Source: Aquisphaera insulae (GTDB lineage: Bacteria; Planctomycetota; Planctomycetia; Isosphaerales; Isosphaeraceae). Taken from it: a stretch of 48,695 nucleotides of DNA. Position 1 is the first letter of the stretch. The number at the start of each line of letters is the position of its first letter. The stretch lies in the NCBI RefSeq assembly GCF_011064615.1, contig NZ_JAALJH010000073.1, positions 1 to 48,695 on the forward strand, written 5' to 3'. Under the pieces are notes generated by a model. It did no database searches. It was not told the origin of the DNA and saw only the letters and a program-made list of their open reading frames with translations. A program made the position numbers and the translations under genes. This document shows positions 36,366-44,307 of this stretch, piece by piece.

Positions 36366-39300
36366 ATGCGCCTGCCACGACGGCTCGTCATCGATCGCAC
36401 TTGCAGGAGAGGATGGCGGTCGTCGTCTGATCGCCCTGTCGCGAGATCCCTCATCCTGAACCTCGATGCCCTGGAGCGGCGGGAGCTGCTGACCGCAAGC
36501 TCCAGCTCGGCGTATCCGCTGCTCGTGCAGCTCGACACCCTGCCGGCCGCGACCCTCACGGCGTGGCTGGCGGACAAGGACGTCTCCGTGTCCCAGTCCG
36601 GCCTGCCGCAGGTCATGAAGGTGACGGGCCCTGATGACGTCCTGACTCGGATGTCATCCTGGCTTGCCGGGACCCGGGGCCTCGGGTACGTGGAACGGGC
36701 GAGTGCGCTGAGCATCGATCAGTCGGCCAACGACCCGTCCTTCGCCAATGGCTCGATGTGGGGGCTCAGCGGCACCTATGGCATCGGCGCGACCACGGCC
36801 TGGGATACGACCACCGGGGCCACGTCGGTCGTCGTCGCCGACCTCGACACCGGGGCGGATTACAATCATCCCGACCTCTATCAGAATATCTGGATCAACC
36901 AGCAGGAGATCCCCGCGACTCGACTCGCGAACCTGAAGGACTTCGACGGCGATGGGCTGATCACCTTCTACGACCTGAATTACACGGCCGCGGACGGGTC
37001 GCACCCGGACCAGGGAGCCGGCAAGATCACGGACATCAACGGCGACGGCCGGATCGACGCATCCGACATCCTGGCGCCGATGCAGAAGAATGCCGACGGA
37101 ACCGACAAGGGCCTGGGGGGGTGGGCCGACGGCGTCTCGCAGGACGGAGACACCAGCCACCTCGACGACCTCGTCGGCTGGAACTTCGTGAACAACACCA
37201 ACGATCCCTTCGACGACAACGGCCACGGCACGCACACGGCGGGGACCATCGGTGCGATCGGGAATAACGGCACGGGCGTGACCGGGATCAACTGGCGGGT
37301 CCAGATCATGCCCCTCAAGTTCCTGGACTCCACCGGCAACGGGTCGGACTTCGCCGCCGCGTCGGCCCTCCAGTATGCCGCCGACCATGGGGCCAGGATC
37401 TCGAACAACAGCTACGGCGGCGGCGATGGGGGTTCCATCCTGAGCACGGCGATCACGTACGCCGCCGGCAAGGGGGACGTCTTCGTGGCCGCCGCCGGGA
37501 ATTCCGGCGCGAATACCGACGTCACGCCGAACTACCCGTCGGGCTACTCCAACGACAACATCATCTCCGTGGCCGCGATCGGGAGCGACGGCACGCTCGC
37601 GAGCTTCTCGAACTATGGCGCGACGAGCGTCGACATCGCCGCCCCGGGAGTCGGCATCCTCAGCACCTACCCGAATTCTCGCTACGCCAGCATGAGCGGC
37701 ACGTCCATGGCGACTCCGCACGTCGCGGGCACCGCGGCGCTCCTGCTGGCCCTCCATCCGACCTGGACGTACTCCCAGATCATCCAGCGAATCCTCACCA
37801 CGACGACGGCCGACTCCGCCGTCGTCGGCAAGACCGTGACCGGGGGGATCCTCAATGCAGGGGCGGCCCTGACCGACCCGTCCGCCGGCAGGGCCACGTA
37901 TACGTCCACCGACACGACGACGAGCGGGAACTGGCAGGGGACCTACGGCCAGGATGGCTACTCGTTCCCCGCCGGCTCGACCTCCTACCCGTCGTACGCC
38001 ACGGTGAGCGTCCCGGGCTCTTACCTCTACACCTGGGCCGGCTCGACGACCGACACCAGGGCCCCACTCCTACCCGGCTCGACGAACCGCAAGGCGTCGA
38101 CCTGGTACAGCCCCACCACATTCAGCTTCGACGTGACCATCAGCGATGGACTCCTCCATCCCATCAGCCTCTACGCCCTCGACTGGGATGGACTCGGCCG
38201 CGCCGAGCAGATCCAGGTCGTCGACGTGAACAGCGGCAAGGTCCTCGACACCCGCACCATCTCCGGGTTCCAGAACGGGGTCTACCTGACCTGGAAGGTC
38301 TCCGGCCACGTCCAGTTCCGGGTCACTCGCACGGCGGGATCCAACGCCGTCATCGGCGGCCTCTTCTTCGGATACGTGCCCAAGGGGGGAGGCAGCGCCG
38401 CATTCTCCTCCTCGGACGCGACGACATCGGGGAACTGGCAGGGGAGCTTCGGGCAGGACGGTTACTCCTTCCCGAACGGTGTCTCCGCCCTGCCGACCTA
38501 TGCCACGGCCAGCGTCGCCGGCACTTACCTCTACACCTGGGCCAGCTCGACGACCGACGCCAGGGCCCCGCTCATGCCGGGCTCGAACAATCGCGTCGCC
38601 GCCACCTGGTACAGCCCGACTTCGTTCACCCTCGACGTCTCGATCTCCGACGGCCTGGCCCATTCCGTCAGCCTCTACGCCCTCGACTGGGACAAGGCGG
38701 GTCGCGCCGAGCAGGTCCAGGTCGTCGACCCGACCACCGGCTCGGTCCTCGACACCCGCACCATCTCCGGGTTCCAGAACGGGGTCTACCTGACCTGGAA
38801 AGTCTCCGGCCACGTCCAGTTCCGGGTCATTCGCACCGCCGGGCCCAACGCCGTCATCGGCGGCCTCTTCTTCGGTTCGGGAGGCACCGCCGCCGCATTC
38901 TCATCAACGGATGCGACGACATCCGGGAGCTGGCAGGGGACCTACGGCAAGGACGGCTACTCCTTCCCGAACGGGGTGCTCTCTCTCCCGTCCTATACCA
39001 CGGCCGGCGTCGCCTCTGCATACATCTACACCTGGGCCGCCTCGACGACCGACACCAGGGCCCCGCTCATGCCGGGCTCGAACAATCGCGTCGCCGCCAC
39101 CTGGTACAGCCCGACTTCGTTCACCCTCGACGTCTCGATCTCCGACGGCCTGGCCCATTCCGTCAGCCTCTACGCCCTCGACTGGGACAAGGCGGGTCGC
39201 GCCGAGCAGGTCCAGGTCGTCGACCCGACCACCGGCTCGGTCCTCGACACCCGCACCATCTCCGGGTTCCAGAACGGGGTCTACCTGACCTGGAAGGTCT

Positions 39301-39374
39301 CCGGCCACGTCCAGTTCCGGGTCACTCGCACCGCCGGGCCCAACGCCGTCATCGGCGGCCTCTTCTTCGGTTGA
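36366..39374 (+). CDS. Subtilisin-family (S8) protease with three C-terminal tandem domains
   Basis: A 1,002-residue exported serine protease. The N-terminus is not a classical signal; it has the planctomycete LEPR-type motif LDALERRELLTA near residues 37-48. A prodomain-like region to about residue 115 is followed by the S8 domain with catalytic D161 (DLDTGADYNHPDL), H287 (NGHGTHTAG) and S447 (SGTSMATPHVAG), plus AAAGNSG for the oxyanion Asn. The D-to-H spacing (126 residues) is much longer than usual and includes two Ca-binding-like loops (DFDGDGLITFYD, DINGDGRIDASD). After residue 510 come three beta-rich domains of about 165 residues, each from SGxWQG to NAVIGGLFFG, probably for binding or stalk functions. 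GAGG precedes the ATG. It is likely a surface or extracellular protease; substrate unknown. Confidence 0.92.
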   Translation: MRLPRRLVIDRTCRRGWRSSSDRPVARSLILNLDALERRELLTASSSSAYPLLVQLDTLPAATLTAWLADKDVSVSQSGLPQVMKVTGPDDVLTRMSSWLAGTRGLGYVERASALSIDQSANDPSFANGSMWGLSGTYGIGATTAWDTTTGATSVVVADLDTGADYNHPDLYQNIWINQQEIPATRLANLKDFDGDGLITFYDLNYTAADGSHPDQGAGKITDINGDGRIDASDILAPMQKNADGTDKGLGGWADGVSQDGDTSHLDDLVGWNFVNNTNDPFDDNGHGTHTAGTIGAIGNNGTGVTGINWRVQIMPLKFLDSTGNGSDFAAASALQYAADHGARISNNSYGGGDGGSILSTAITYAAGKGDVFVAAAGNSGANTDVTPNYPSGYSNDNIISVAAIGSDGTLASFSNYGATSVDIAAPGVGILSTYPNSRYASMSGTSMATPHVAGTAALLLALHPTWTYSQIIQRILTTTTADSAVVGKTVTGGILNAGAALTDPSAGRATYTSTDTTTSGNWQGTYGQDGYSFPAGSTSYPSYATVSVPGSYLYTWAGSTTDTRAPLLPGSTNRKASTWYSPTTFSFDVTISDGLLHPISLYALDWDGLGRAEQIQVVDVNSGKVLDTRTISGFQNGVYLTWKVSGHVQFRVTRTAGSNAVIGGLFFGYVPKGGGSAAFSSSDATTSGNWQGSFGQDGYSFPNGVSALPTYATASVAGTYLYTWASSTTDARAPLMPGSNNRVAATWYSPTSFTLDVSISDGLAHSVSLYALDWDKAGRAEQVQVVDPTTGSVLDTRTISGFQNGVYLTWKVSGHVQFRVIRTAGPNAVIGGLFFGSGGTAAAFSSTDATTSGSWQGTYGKDGYSFPNGVLSLPSYTTAGVASAYIYTWAASTTDTRAPLMPGSNNRVAATWYSPTSFTLDVSISDGLAHSVSLYALDWDKAGRAEQVQVVDPTTGSVLDTRTISGFQNGVYLTWKVSGHVQFRVTRTAGPNAVIGGLFFG
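37893..39371 (+). repeat. Three in-frame tandem repeats encoding C-terminal domains
   Basis: Units begin at 37893, 38397 and 38892 (spacing 504 and 495 bases, both multiples of three). Units two and three are identical over 240 bases (38561-38800 and 39056-39295) and differ by two bases to the end of the unit. Unit one shares a run of about 90 identical bases near its end but is otherwise diverged. Confidence 0.9.
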
Positions 39375-39423
39375 GGCTTGCGGCGGCCGGGCGGAGTTTG
39401 CTCACCCGAGGGTGTCTCTTGAT

Positions 39424-41253
39424 ATGGGATATCGGTCGCTCGCCGAGTGCCTTCAGGATCTGAGACGGGCCGGGCAGCTCGTCGTGATCGAGGAAGAGGT
39501 CGACCCCTGCCTGGTGCTCGCGGCCATCCAACGGCGAGTGTATCAGGCGGGGGGGCCCGCGATCCTCCATCGTCGCGTCCGGGGCTCGCCGTTCCCCGCC
39601 GTGAGCAACCTCTTCGGCACGATGGACCGGGCCCGATTCCTCTTCCGAGACACCCTGGATGCCGTCCGCCAGCTCGTCGAGCTGAAGGCGGATCCGGCCG
39701 CGGCGGCCCGCTCCCCCTGGAAGTTCCGCGCAGTCCCGCGGACTCTCTGGAGCCTCCGCCCGCGAATCGTGAAACATGGCCCGATCCTCGACGGCCTCAC
39801 GACGGTCCTCGACCTCCCGGCGGTCAAGTCCTGGCCCGGCGACGGCGGCCCTTTCGTCACCCTGCCCCAGGTCTACACCGAGGACCCCGACCGCCCGGGA
39901 CTTTCTCATGCGAACCTCGGCATGTATCGAGTTCAGCTCTCCGGCAATCGCTACGAGCCGGGCCGGGAGGTTGGTCTCCACTACCAGATCCACAGGGGGA
40001 TCGGCATCCATCACGCCGCCGCGATCCGCCGGGGAGAGCCGCTGCAGGTGAACATCATCGTCGGCGGCCCTCCGGCCCTGGCGGTCGCCGCCGTGATGCC
40101 CCTGCCCGAGGGGCTCTCCGAGCTGATGTTCGCCGGTGCGCTCGGCGGACGCCGGCCCGCGATGGTCCGGGTCCCAGGCGGCCTGCCGATGCCGGCCGAG
40201 GCCGACTTCGTCATCCGCGGCACGATCGATCCGGACGCCCGGAAGCCGGAAGGTCCCTTCGGCGACCACCTGGGGTATTACAGCCTGGCCCATGACTTCC
40301 CCTTCGTCCGCGTCGAGGCGGTCCACCACCGCCGAGGCGCCGTCTGGCCGTTCACGACGGTCGGGCGCCCTCCCCAGGAAGACACGACCTTCGGGGCGCT
40401 CATCCACGAGCTGACGGGCCCGATCATCCCCACGGTCGTCCCCGGGGCCCGCGCCGTCCACGCGGTCGACGACGCCGGCGTGCACCCTCTGCTCCTGGCG
40501 ATCGCCAGCGAACGATACGTCCCCTACGCCGCGGTCCGCCGGCCCCAGGAGATCCTTACCGTCGCCAACGCCATCCTCGGCCAGGGCCAGCTCTCCCTGG
40601 CGAAATACCTCCTGATCGCCGCGGAGGAGGATGACCCGACGCTCGCCATCCACGACATCGCGGCATTCTTGCGGCATCTCCTCGAGCGGATCGACTGGGC
40701 CGAGGACCTGCACTTCCAGACCCGAACGACCATCGACACGCTCGATTACTCGGGCCACGGCCTCAACGCCGGCTCGAAGGTCGTGATGGCCGCCGCCGGG
40801 CCGCGGCGCCGGGAGCTACCCGGTGAACTCCCACCGTCGCTGCGATTGCCCGACGGCTTCGGCGGACCACGCGTCGCCCTGCCCGGCGTCCTGGTCGTCG
40901 GGGGCCCGGCCTTCACCCCAACGAACGATCACGTTCGCACCTTCTGCCGGGAGCATGACCCGGACGACCCGATCCGTCGCTTCCCCCTGATCGTGATCGC
41001 GGACGACAGCGAGTTCACCGCGCGGAACCTCCGGAACTTCCTCTGGGTCACGTTCACCCGGTCCAATCCCGCCGCCGACATCGACGGCATCGACGCCTTC
41101 ACCGAGCAGAAACACTGGGGCTGCCGCGGCCCGCTCGTCATCGACGCACGGTCCAAGCCGCACCATGCCCCCCCGCTCGTCGAGGATCCCGACGTCGAGC
41201 GGAAGGTGGACGCTCTCGCCGCGCCCGGGGGTCCGCTGCACGGCATCTTCTGA
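39424..41253 (+). CDS. UbiD-family prFMN-dependent decarboxylase
   Basis: A 609-residue enzyme from the ATG at 39424 (MGYRSLAECLQDLRRAGQ), with a GTG at 39412 also in frame. UbiD enzymes decarboxylate aromatic or alpha,beta-unsaturated acids using prenylated FMN. Family motifs are NLGMYRVQ (R169), RGIGIHHAAA, GGPPALAVAA, the active-site PEGPFGDHLGYY (E276 and D281, the acidic pair facing prFMN) and PEGLSELMFAGAL. A role in quinone synthesis (ubiquinone or the menaquinone/futalosine branch) is the usual one for homologues, but no other quinone gene or ubiX is nearby, so the substrate stays open. Start 50 bases after the protease stop. Length is above the 490-500 of classical UbiD, with extra residues mainly at the C-terminus. 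Confidence 0.92.
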   Translation: MGYRSLAECLQDLRRAGQLVVIEEEVDPCLVLAAIQRRVYQAGGPAILHRRVRGSPFPAVSNLFGTMDRARFLFRDTLDAVRQLVELKADPAAAARSPWKFRAVPRTLWSLRPRIVKHGPILDGLTTVLDLPAVKSWPGDGGPFVTLPQVYTEDPDRPGLSHANLGMYRVQLSGNRYEPGREVGLHYQIHRGIGIHHAAAIRRGEPLQVNIIVGGPPALAVAAVMPLPEGLSELMFAGALGGRRPAMVRVPGGLPMPAEADFVIRGTIDPDARKPEGPFGDHLGYYSLAHDFPFVRVEAVHHRRGAVWPFTTVGRPPQEDTTFGALIHELTGPIIPTVVPGARAVHAVDDAGVHPLLLAIASERYVPYAAVRRPQEILTVANAILGQGQLSLAKYLLIAAEEDDPTLAIHDIAAFLRHLLERIDWAEDLHFQTRTTIDTLDYSGHGLNAGSKVVMAAAGPRRRELPGELPPSLRLPDGFGGPRVALPGVLVVGGPAFTPTNDHVRTFCREHDPDDPIRRFPLIVIADDSEFTARNLRNFLWVTFTRSNPAADIDGIDAFTEQKHWGCRGPLVIDARSKPHHAPPLVEDPDVERKVDALAAPGGPLHGIF

Positions 41254-41324
41254 CTCTCGTCCGCCGACCGCGAGCGATCCCACCGTGGCCCTCCCGCGCC
41301 CCCGGTGGATGTCCCTCCGGCCCC

Positions 41325-41352
41325 GGATCCGGTAACATTCGTATCCGGATCC
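41325..41352. promoter_or_regulatory. 8-12-8 dyad upstream of SEC-C gene
   Basis: GGATCCGG (41325-41332) and CCGGATCC (41345-41352) are perfect inverted repeats around the AT-rich spacer TAACATTCGTAT. The dyad lies 28 bases before the ATG at 41381. It could be an operator or a leader hairpin; because each arm contains a self-complementary GGATCC it may also be chance. Confidence 0.35.
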
Positions 41353-41380
41353 CCTTGACCATGGAGCCGACGAGCCTCGA

Positions 41381-42535
41381 ATGCCACCCGAGACGAACGA
41401 AAATCGACCGAGCCACGAGGACCACGCGATCCTCCCTCCGGCCCCGGAAATCCCCGCGGAGGACCATCCCTCGGGTCTCGTCGCGGACATGATCGAGGCG
41501 GGCGCATGGCCCGCCCCCGCCCTGCTCCGGAGGCTCCTCGAGTCGGGCGACCGCGCCGTCGGGCCGCTCCTCGACCTCCTGAGGAACCCGCCGGACGGCG
41601 ATCACGATTGCCCGTCCGTCTGGTACGCGATGGGACTCCTGGGCATGCTCCATCCGCCCGAGGCGCTGGCCGCCTTCCTCGAGCTCGCGAGGACGTGCTG
41701 GGACGACCTCTGCAACGAGGCCGCCGTCGCCGCCGCCGCCTACGGCAAGGACGCCTTCCAGCCCCTGCTCGACGCCGTCCGGGACCCGGCCGCTCGCGGA
41801 TACCGACGAGTCGCCTTGATCCAGGGCGCGTTCCTCGCGGCCGGGACCGATTCGAACCTGCTGGCCCAGGTGGGCGACGCGGTCCGCGCGATCTTCCGCC
41901 AGGTCGCCGACGAGGCCCGCGCCGACAGGCAATTCGACGACGAGCTCCTCTCCGACGCGGAGAAGGCCGGCCGGGCCGATCACGCCACCGACCTCCACGA
42001 TCAACCCATCGAGGAGATCGACGACGACGACATCCTCCAGCCCTCCGACCCCGCCGAGGCGACCTCCGCCGCCGGCCTGGAGCCCGACGACGAGGCAGCG
42101 AACGAGCTCCTCCCCGCCGAGGAGCTCGGATACCTCGTCGGTTCCCTGCACAACCATCTCGGCGCCGCGGCGCGACCGCTGCTGAAGGCGGCCTTCGACG
42201 AGGGGCTCGTCGACCTGGACCTGGCCGAGCCCGAGCTCCTCGACGAGGAGCCCCATCCGCCCGTTCTTCCCGACCCGAATCGGTGGCTCGGCGATTACTC
42301 CACGGAATATCAACTCCGGGAGAAGGTCGAGGCGTTGAAGAAATCGGCGCCGGTGAAGAAGCCAGTCTGGACGGCCCCGCCGCTCGAAGGGACGACCCCC
42401 GAGCCGCAACCTCGGCTCGATCCCGTCGCCCCGATCCGGAATACCGGCCCCCGCGTCGGCCGCAACGACCCATGCTGGTGCGGGAGCGGCAAGAAGTACA
42501 AGAAATGTCACCTCGGCCGGGACGGCGGAGACTGA
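41381..42535 (+). CDS. SEC-C motif protein with DUF1186-like region
   Basis: A 384-residue soluble, acidic protein. Residues about 30-170 are helical and resemble HEAT/DUF1186-type units (MIEAGAWPAPALLRRLLESG, VWYAMGLLGMLHPPEALAAF, ALIQGAFLAAGTDS). A very acidic linker (IEEIDDDDILQP) and a second helical part follow. The last 22 residues are a complete SEC-C zinc knuckle, GRNDPCWCGSGKKYKKCH, as found at the end of SecA and in many stand-alone adaptor-like proteins. In SecA it binds SecB and ribosomes; here the role is unknown. It is followed 26 bases later by the beta-helix gene, likely in the same transcript. Family of the C-terminus firm, the rest tentative. Confidence 0.85.
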   Translation: MPPETNENRPSHEDHAILPPAPEIPAEDHPSGLVADMIEAGAWPAPALLRRLLESGDRAVGPLLDLLRNPPDGDHDCPSVWYAMGLLGMLHPPEALAAFLELARTCWDDLCNEAAVAAAAYGKDAFQPLLDAVRDPAARGYRRVALIQGAFLAAGTDSNLLAQVGDAVRAIFRQVADEARADRQFDDELLSDAEKAGRADHATDLHDQPIEEIDDDDILQPSDPAEATSAAGLEPDDEAANELLPAEELGYLVGSLHNHLGAAARPLLKAAFDEGLVDLDLAEPELLDEEPHPPVLPDPNRWLGDYSTEYQLREKVEALKKSAPVKKPVWTAPPLEGTTPEPQPRLDPVAPIRNTGPRVGRNDPCWCGSGKKYKKCHLGRDGGD

Positions 42536-42561
42536 CCGGAACCCTCGCGAGGACGATCCCG

Positions 42562-43926
42562 ATGGGAATTCTCGAGCCAAAGCGGCAGCCCCTGAGCCGA
42601 CGTCGATTCGTGCGTTCCATCCTGGCCGGCGCGGGGCTCCCGGCGGCCGGGAGAGTCCTCGCCGGGGCCGATGAGGTCCCTCCGGCCCTCCCGGCCGGCC
42701 CGCGGGCCATCGCCGGCGATCGGGTCGAGCCCGACTGGCGGGAGCTCGATTCCATCTCGGTCGGCAACACGAAGGGGGACCTGATCGGGGCCGGCGAGAA
42801 GGTCCTCCAGGCCGCCGTGGACCGGGTCGCCGCGCGGGGCGGAGGGACGGTCCGCATCCTCCCCGGGACCTACCGACTGCGGAACTCCGTCTACGTCCCC
42901 TCGCGAATCCGCCTGGTCGGCTCCGGTCCCGATTCGATCCTGATCAAGGAACCGAGCGTCAGGACCGGCCTGGCCGCGAGTGCCGACTGGTACGACCAGG
43001 AGATCACGCTCCGCGACCCGCGCGGATTCCAGGTTGGCGACGGCATCTGCCTTCGAGCCAGGAACCCCAGCACGGGCGGGCCCGTGGTCATCAAGCGAAC
43101 CCTCGTCGCGCGATCCGGCAACCGCTTCAAGCTCGACCGTGCCCTCCGCGAGAACCTCTGGCTCGAGAAGGGCGATCCCACCGCCGCCACGCTCTTTCCG
43201 CTGCTCTCGCTGGAGAACGCCTCGGACATCGTGATCGAGGGCCTCACGCTCGACGGCAACCGCACGTCGAACGAAAACCTGGACGGCAACTATGCGGGCT
43301 GCATCTTCGCCCAGGACTGCGCGCGGCTGACCTTCCGCCGCGTCCTGGCACGCAACAACAACGGCGACGGCCTCTCGTGGCAGATCTGCCACGACGTCAT
43401 CGCGGAGGACTGCACGAGCGAGGACCACGCCGGCCTCGGCCTCCATCCCGGCTCCGGCTCCCAGCGGCCGATCATCCGCGGCAATACCGTCCGCCGCTGC
43501 GAGATCGGCGTCTTCTTCTGCTGGGGCGTCCGCCACGGCCTCGCCGAGCGGAACACGATCGAGGACATCCGCACCGCCGGCGTCTCGCTCGGGCACCGCG
43601 ACACCGACAATCTCGTCCGGGACAACCAGATCGTCCGCAGCGGCCGGGTCGGCGTCCTCTTCCGCGACGAGAGCCTCGAATTCGCCGCCCACCGCAACCG
43701 GATCGAGAACAATCGGATCGTCGACAGCGGGCCGGCCGACGGCATCGGCGTCGACATCCAGGGCCAGACCCAGGGCATCACGATCGCCGCCAACGAGATC
43801 CGCGAGACCCGCGGCCCGATGACCCGCACCGGCATCCGGATCGGCACCTCCGCCCGCGACATCACCCTGAGCGGGAACCGACTCCAGGGCTACGCCCGCG
43901 ACCTGGCCGACATGCGGAGAGCATGA
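42562..43926 (+). CDS. Tat-exported right-handed parallel beta-helix protein
   Basis: A 454-residue protein starting MGILEPKRQPLSRRRFVRSI. SRRRFVRSILAGAGLPAAG is a twin-arginine signal, so it should be exported folded, probably with a bound cofactor or metal. The mature protein has a pectate-lyase-like opening, LQAAVDRVAARGGGTVRILPGTYRL, then serial short repeats of the PbH1 type: SDIVIEGLTLDGN, ARLTFRRVLARNN, HDVIAEDCTSEDH, RPIIRGNTVRRCEIG, DNLVRDNQIVRSGRVGV, QGITIAANEIRET and ARDITLSGNRLQG. Such proteins bind or cleave polysaccharides (pectin, alginate, chondroitin) or act as carbohydrate epimerases. No family-specific catalytic residues can be named by eye. The frame runs open upstream into the SEC-C gene but the ATG gives a correct Tat signal. 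Confidence 0.87.
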   Translation: MGILEPKRQPLSRRRFVRSILAGAGLPAAGRVLAGADEVPPALPAGPRAIAGDRVEPDWRELDSISVGNTKGDLIGAGEKVLQAAVDRVAARGGGTVRILPGTYRLRNSVYVPSRIRLVGSGPDSILIKEPSVRTGLAASADWYDQEITLRDPRGFQVGDGICLRARNPSTGGPVVIKRTLVARSGNRFKLDRALRENLWLEKGDPTAATLFPLLSLENASDIVIEGLTLDGNRTSNENLDGNYAGCIFAQDCARLTFRRVLARNNNGDGLSWQICHDVIAEDCTSEDHAGLGLHPGSGSQRPIIRGNTVRRCEIGVFFCWGVRHGLAERNTIEDIRTAGVSLGHRDTDNLVRDNQIVRSGRVGVLFRDESLEFAAHRNRIENNRIVDSGPADGIGVDIQGQTQGITIAANEIRETRGPMTRTGIRIGTSARDITLSGNRLQGYARDLADMRRA

Positions 43927-43930
43927 AGGC

Positions 43931-44198
43931 AAATTTAGCCACAGAAAGCAAGAAGAGAAATTTAGCCACATATAAACACTTATAAACACAGATAGATAAA
44001 TTCGGCGAATTGAGTTCGGGCAGGAATTCAGAAAAGGAAGAAGGGTGAGGCGAGTCCGGTGGCGGAAGCACTCCCCTCCCGATTCTTCGCCTCGAGGATG
44101 GCCACGGCGGAGTCCGCGGCCGGCGCAATCGGAGAGGCCCAACCCAACTCTTCCTATCTCATCCGTGTTTATCTGTTTTAATCTGTGGCTAAATTCCC
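43931..44198. mobile_element. Candidate non-autonomous element with TTTAGCCACAGAT inverted ends
   Basis: The gap between the beta-helix and arabinofuranosidase genes (381 bases) holds two left copies of AAATTTAGCCACA (43931-43943 and 43958-43970), the second followed by TATAAACAC and AAACACAGATAGAT. At the right end, 44155-44198, the inverse appears as CCGTGTTTATCTG ... AATCTGTGGCTAAATT. The ends are thus imperfect inverted repeats about 40 bases long enclosing about 150 bases with no credible gene. The ends are AT-rich in a GC-rich genome. Similar TTAGCCACAGATxAACACAGAT sequences are scattered in many environmental bacterial genomes; their nature as mobile or structural repeats is not settled to my knowledge. 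Confidence 0.5.
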
Positions 44199-44307
44199 CT
44201 TCCTTCCCTCTCGGTGGCTTCCCACCGGGTTGCTTCGCCGACGGTCGGCGCTATACTCGGCGGATGGATCGCTCGATCGACACGAGTCCCGTCGAAGGGA
44301 GGGAACG

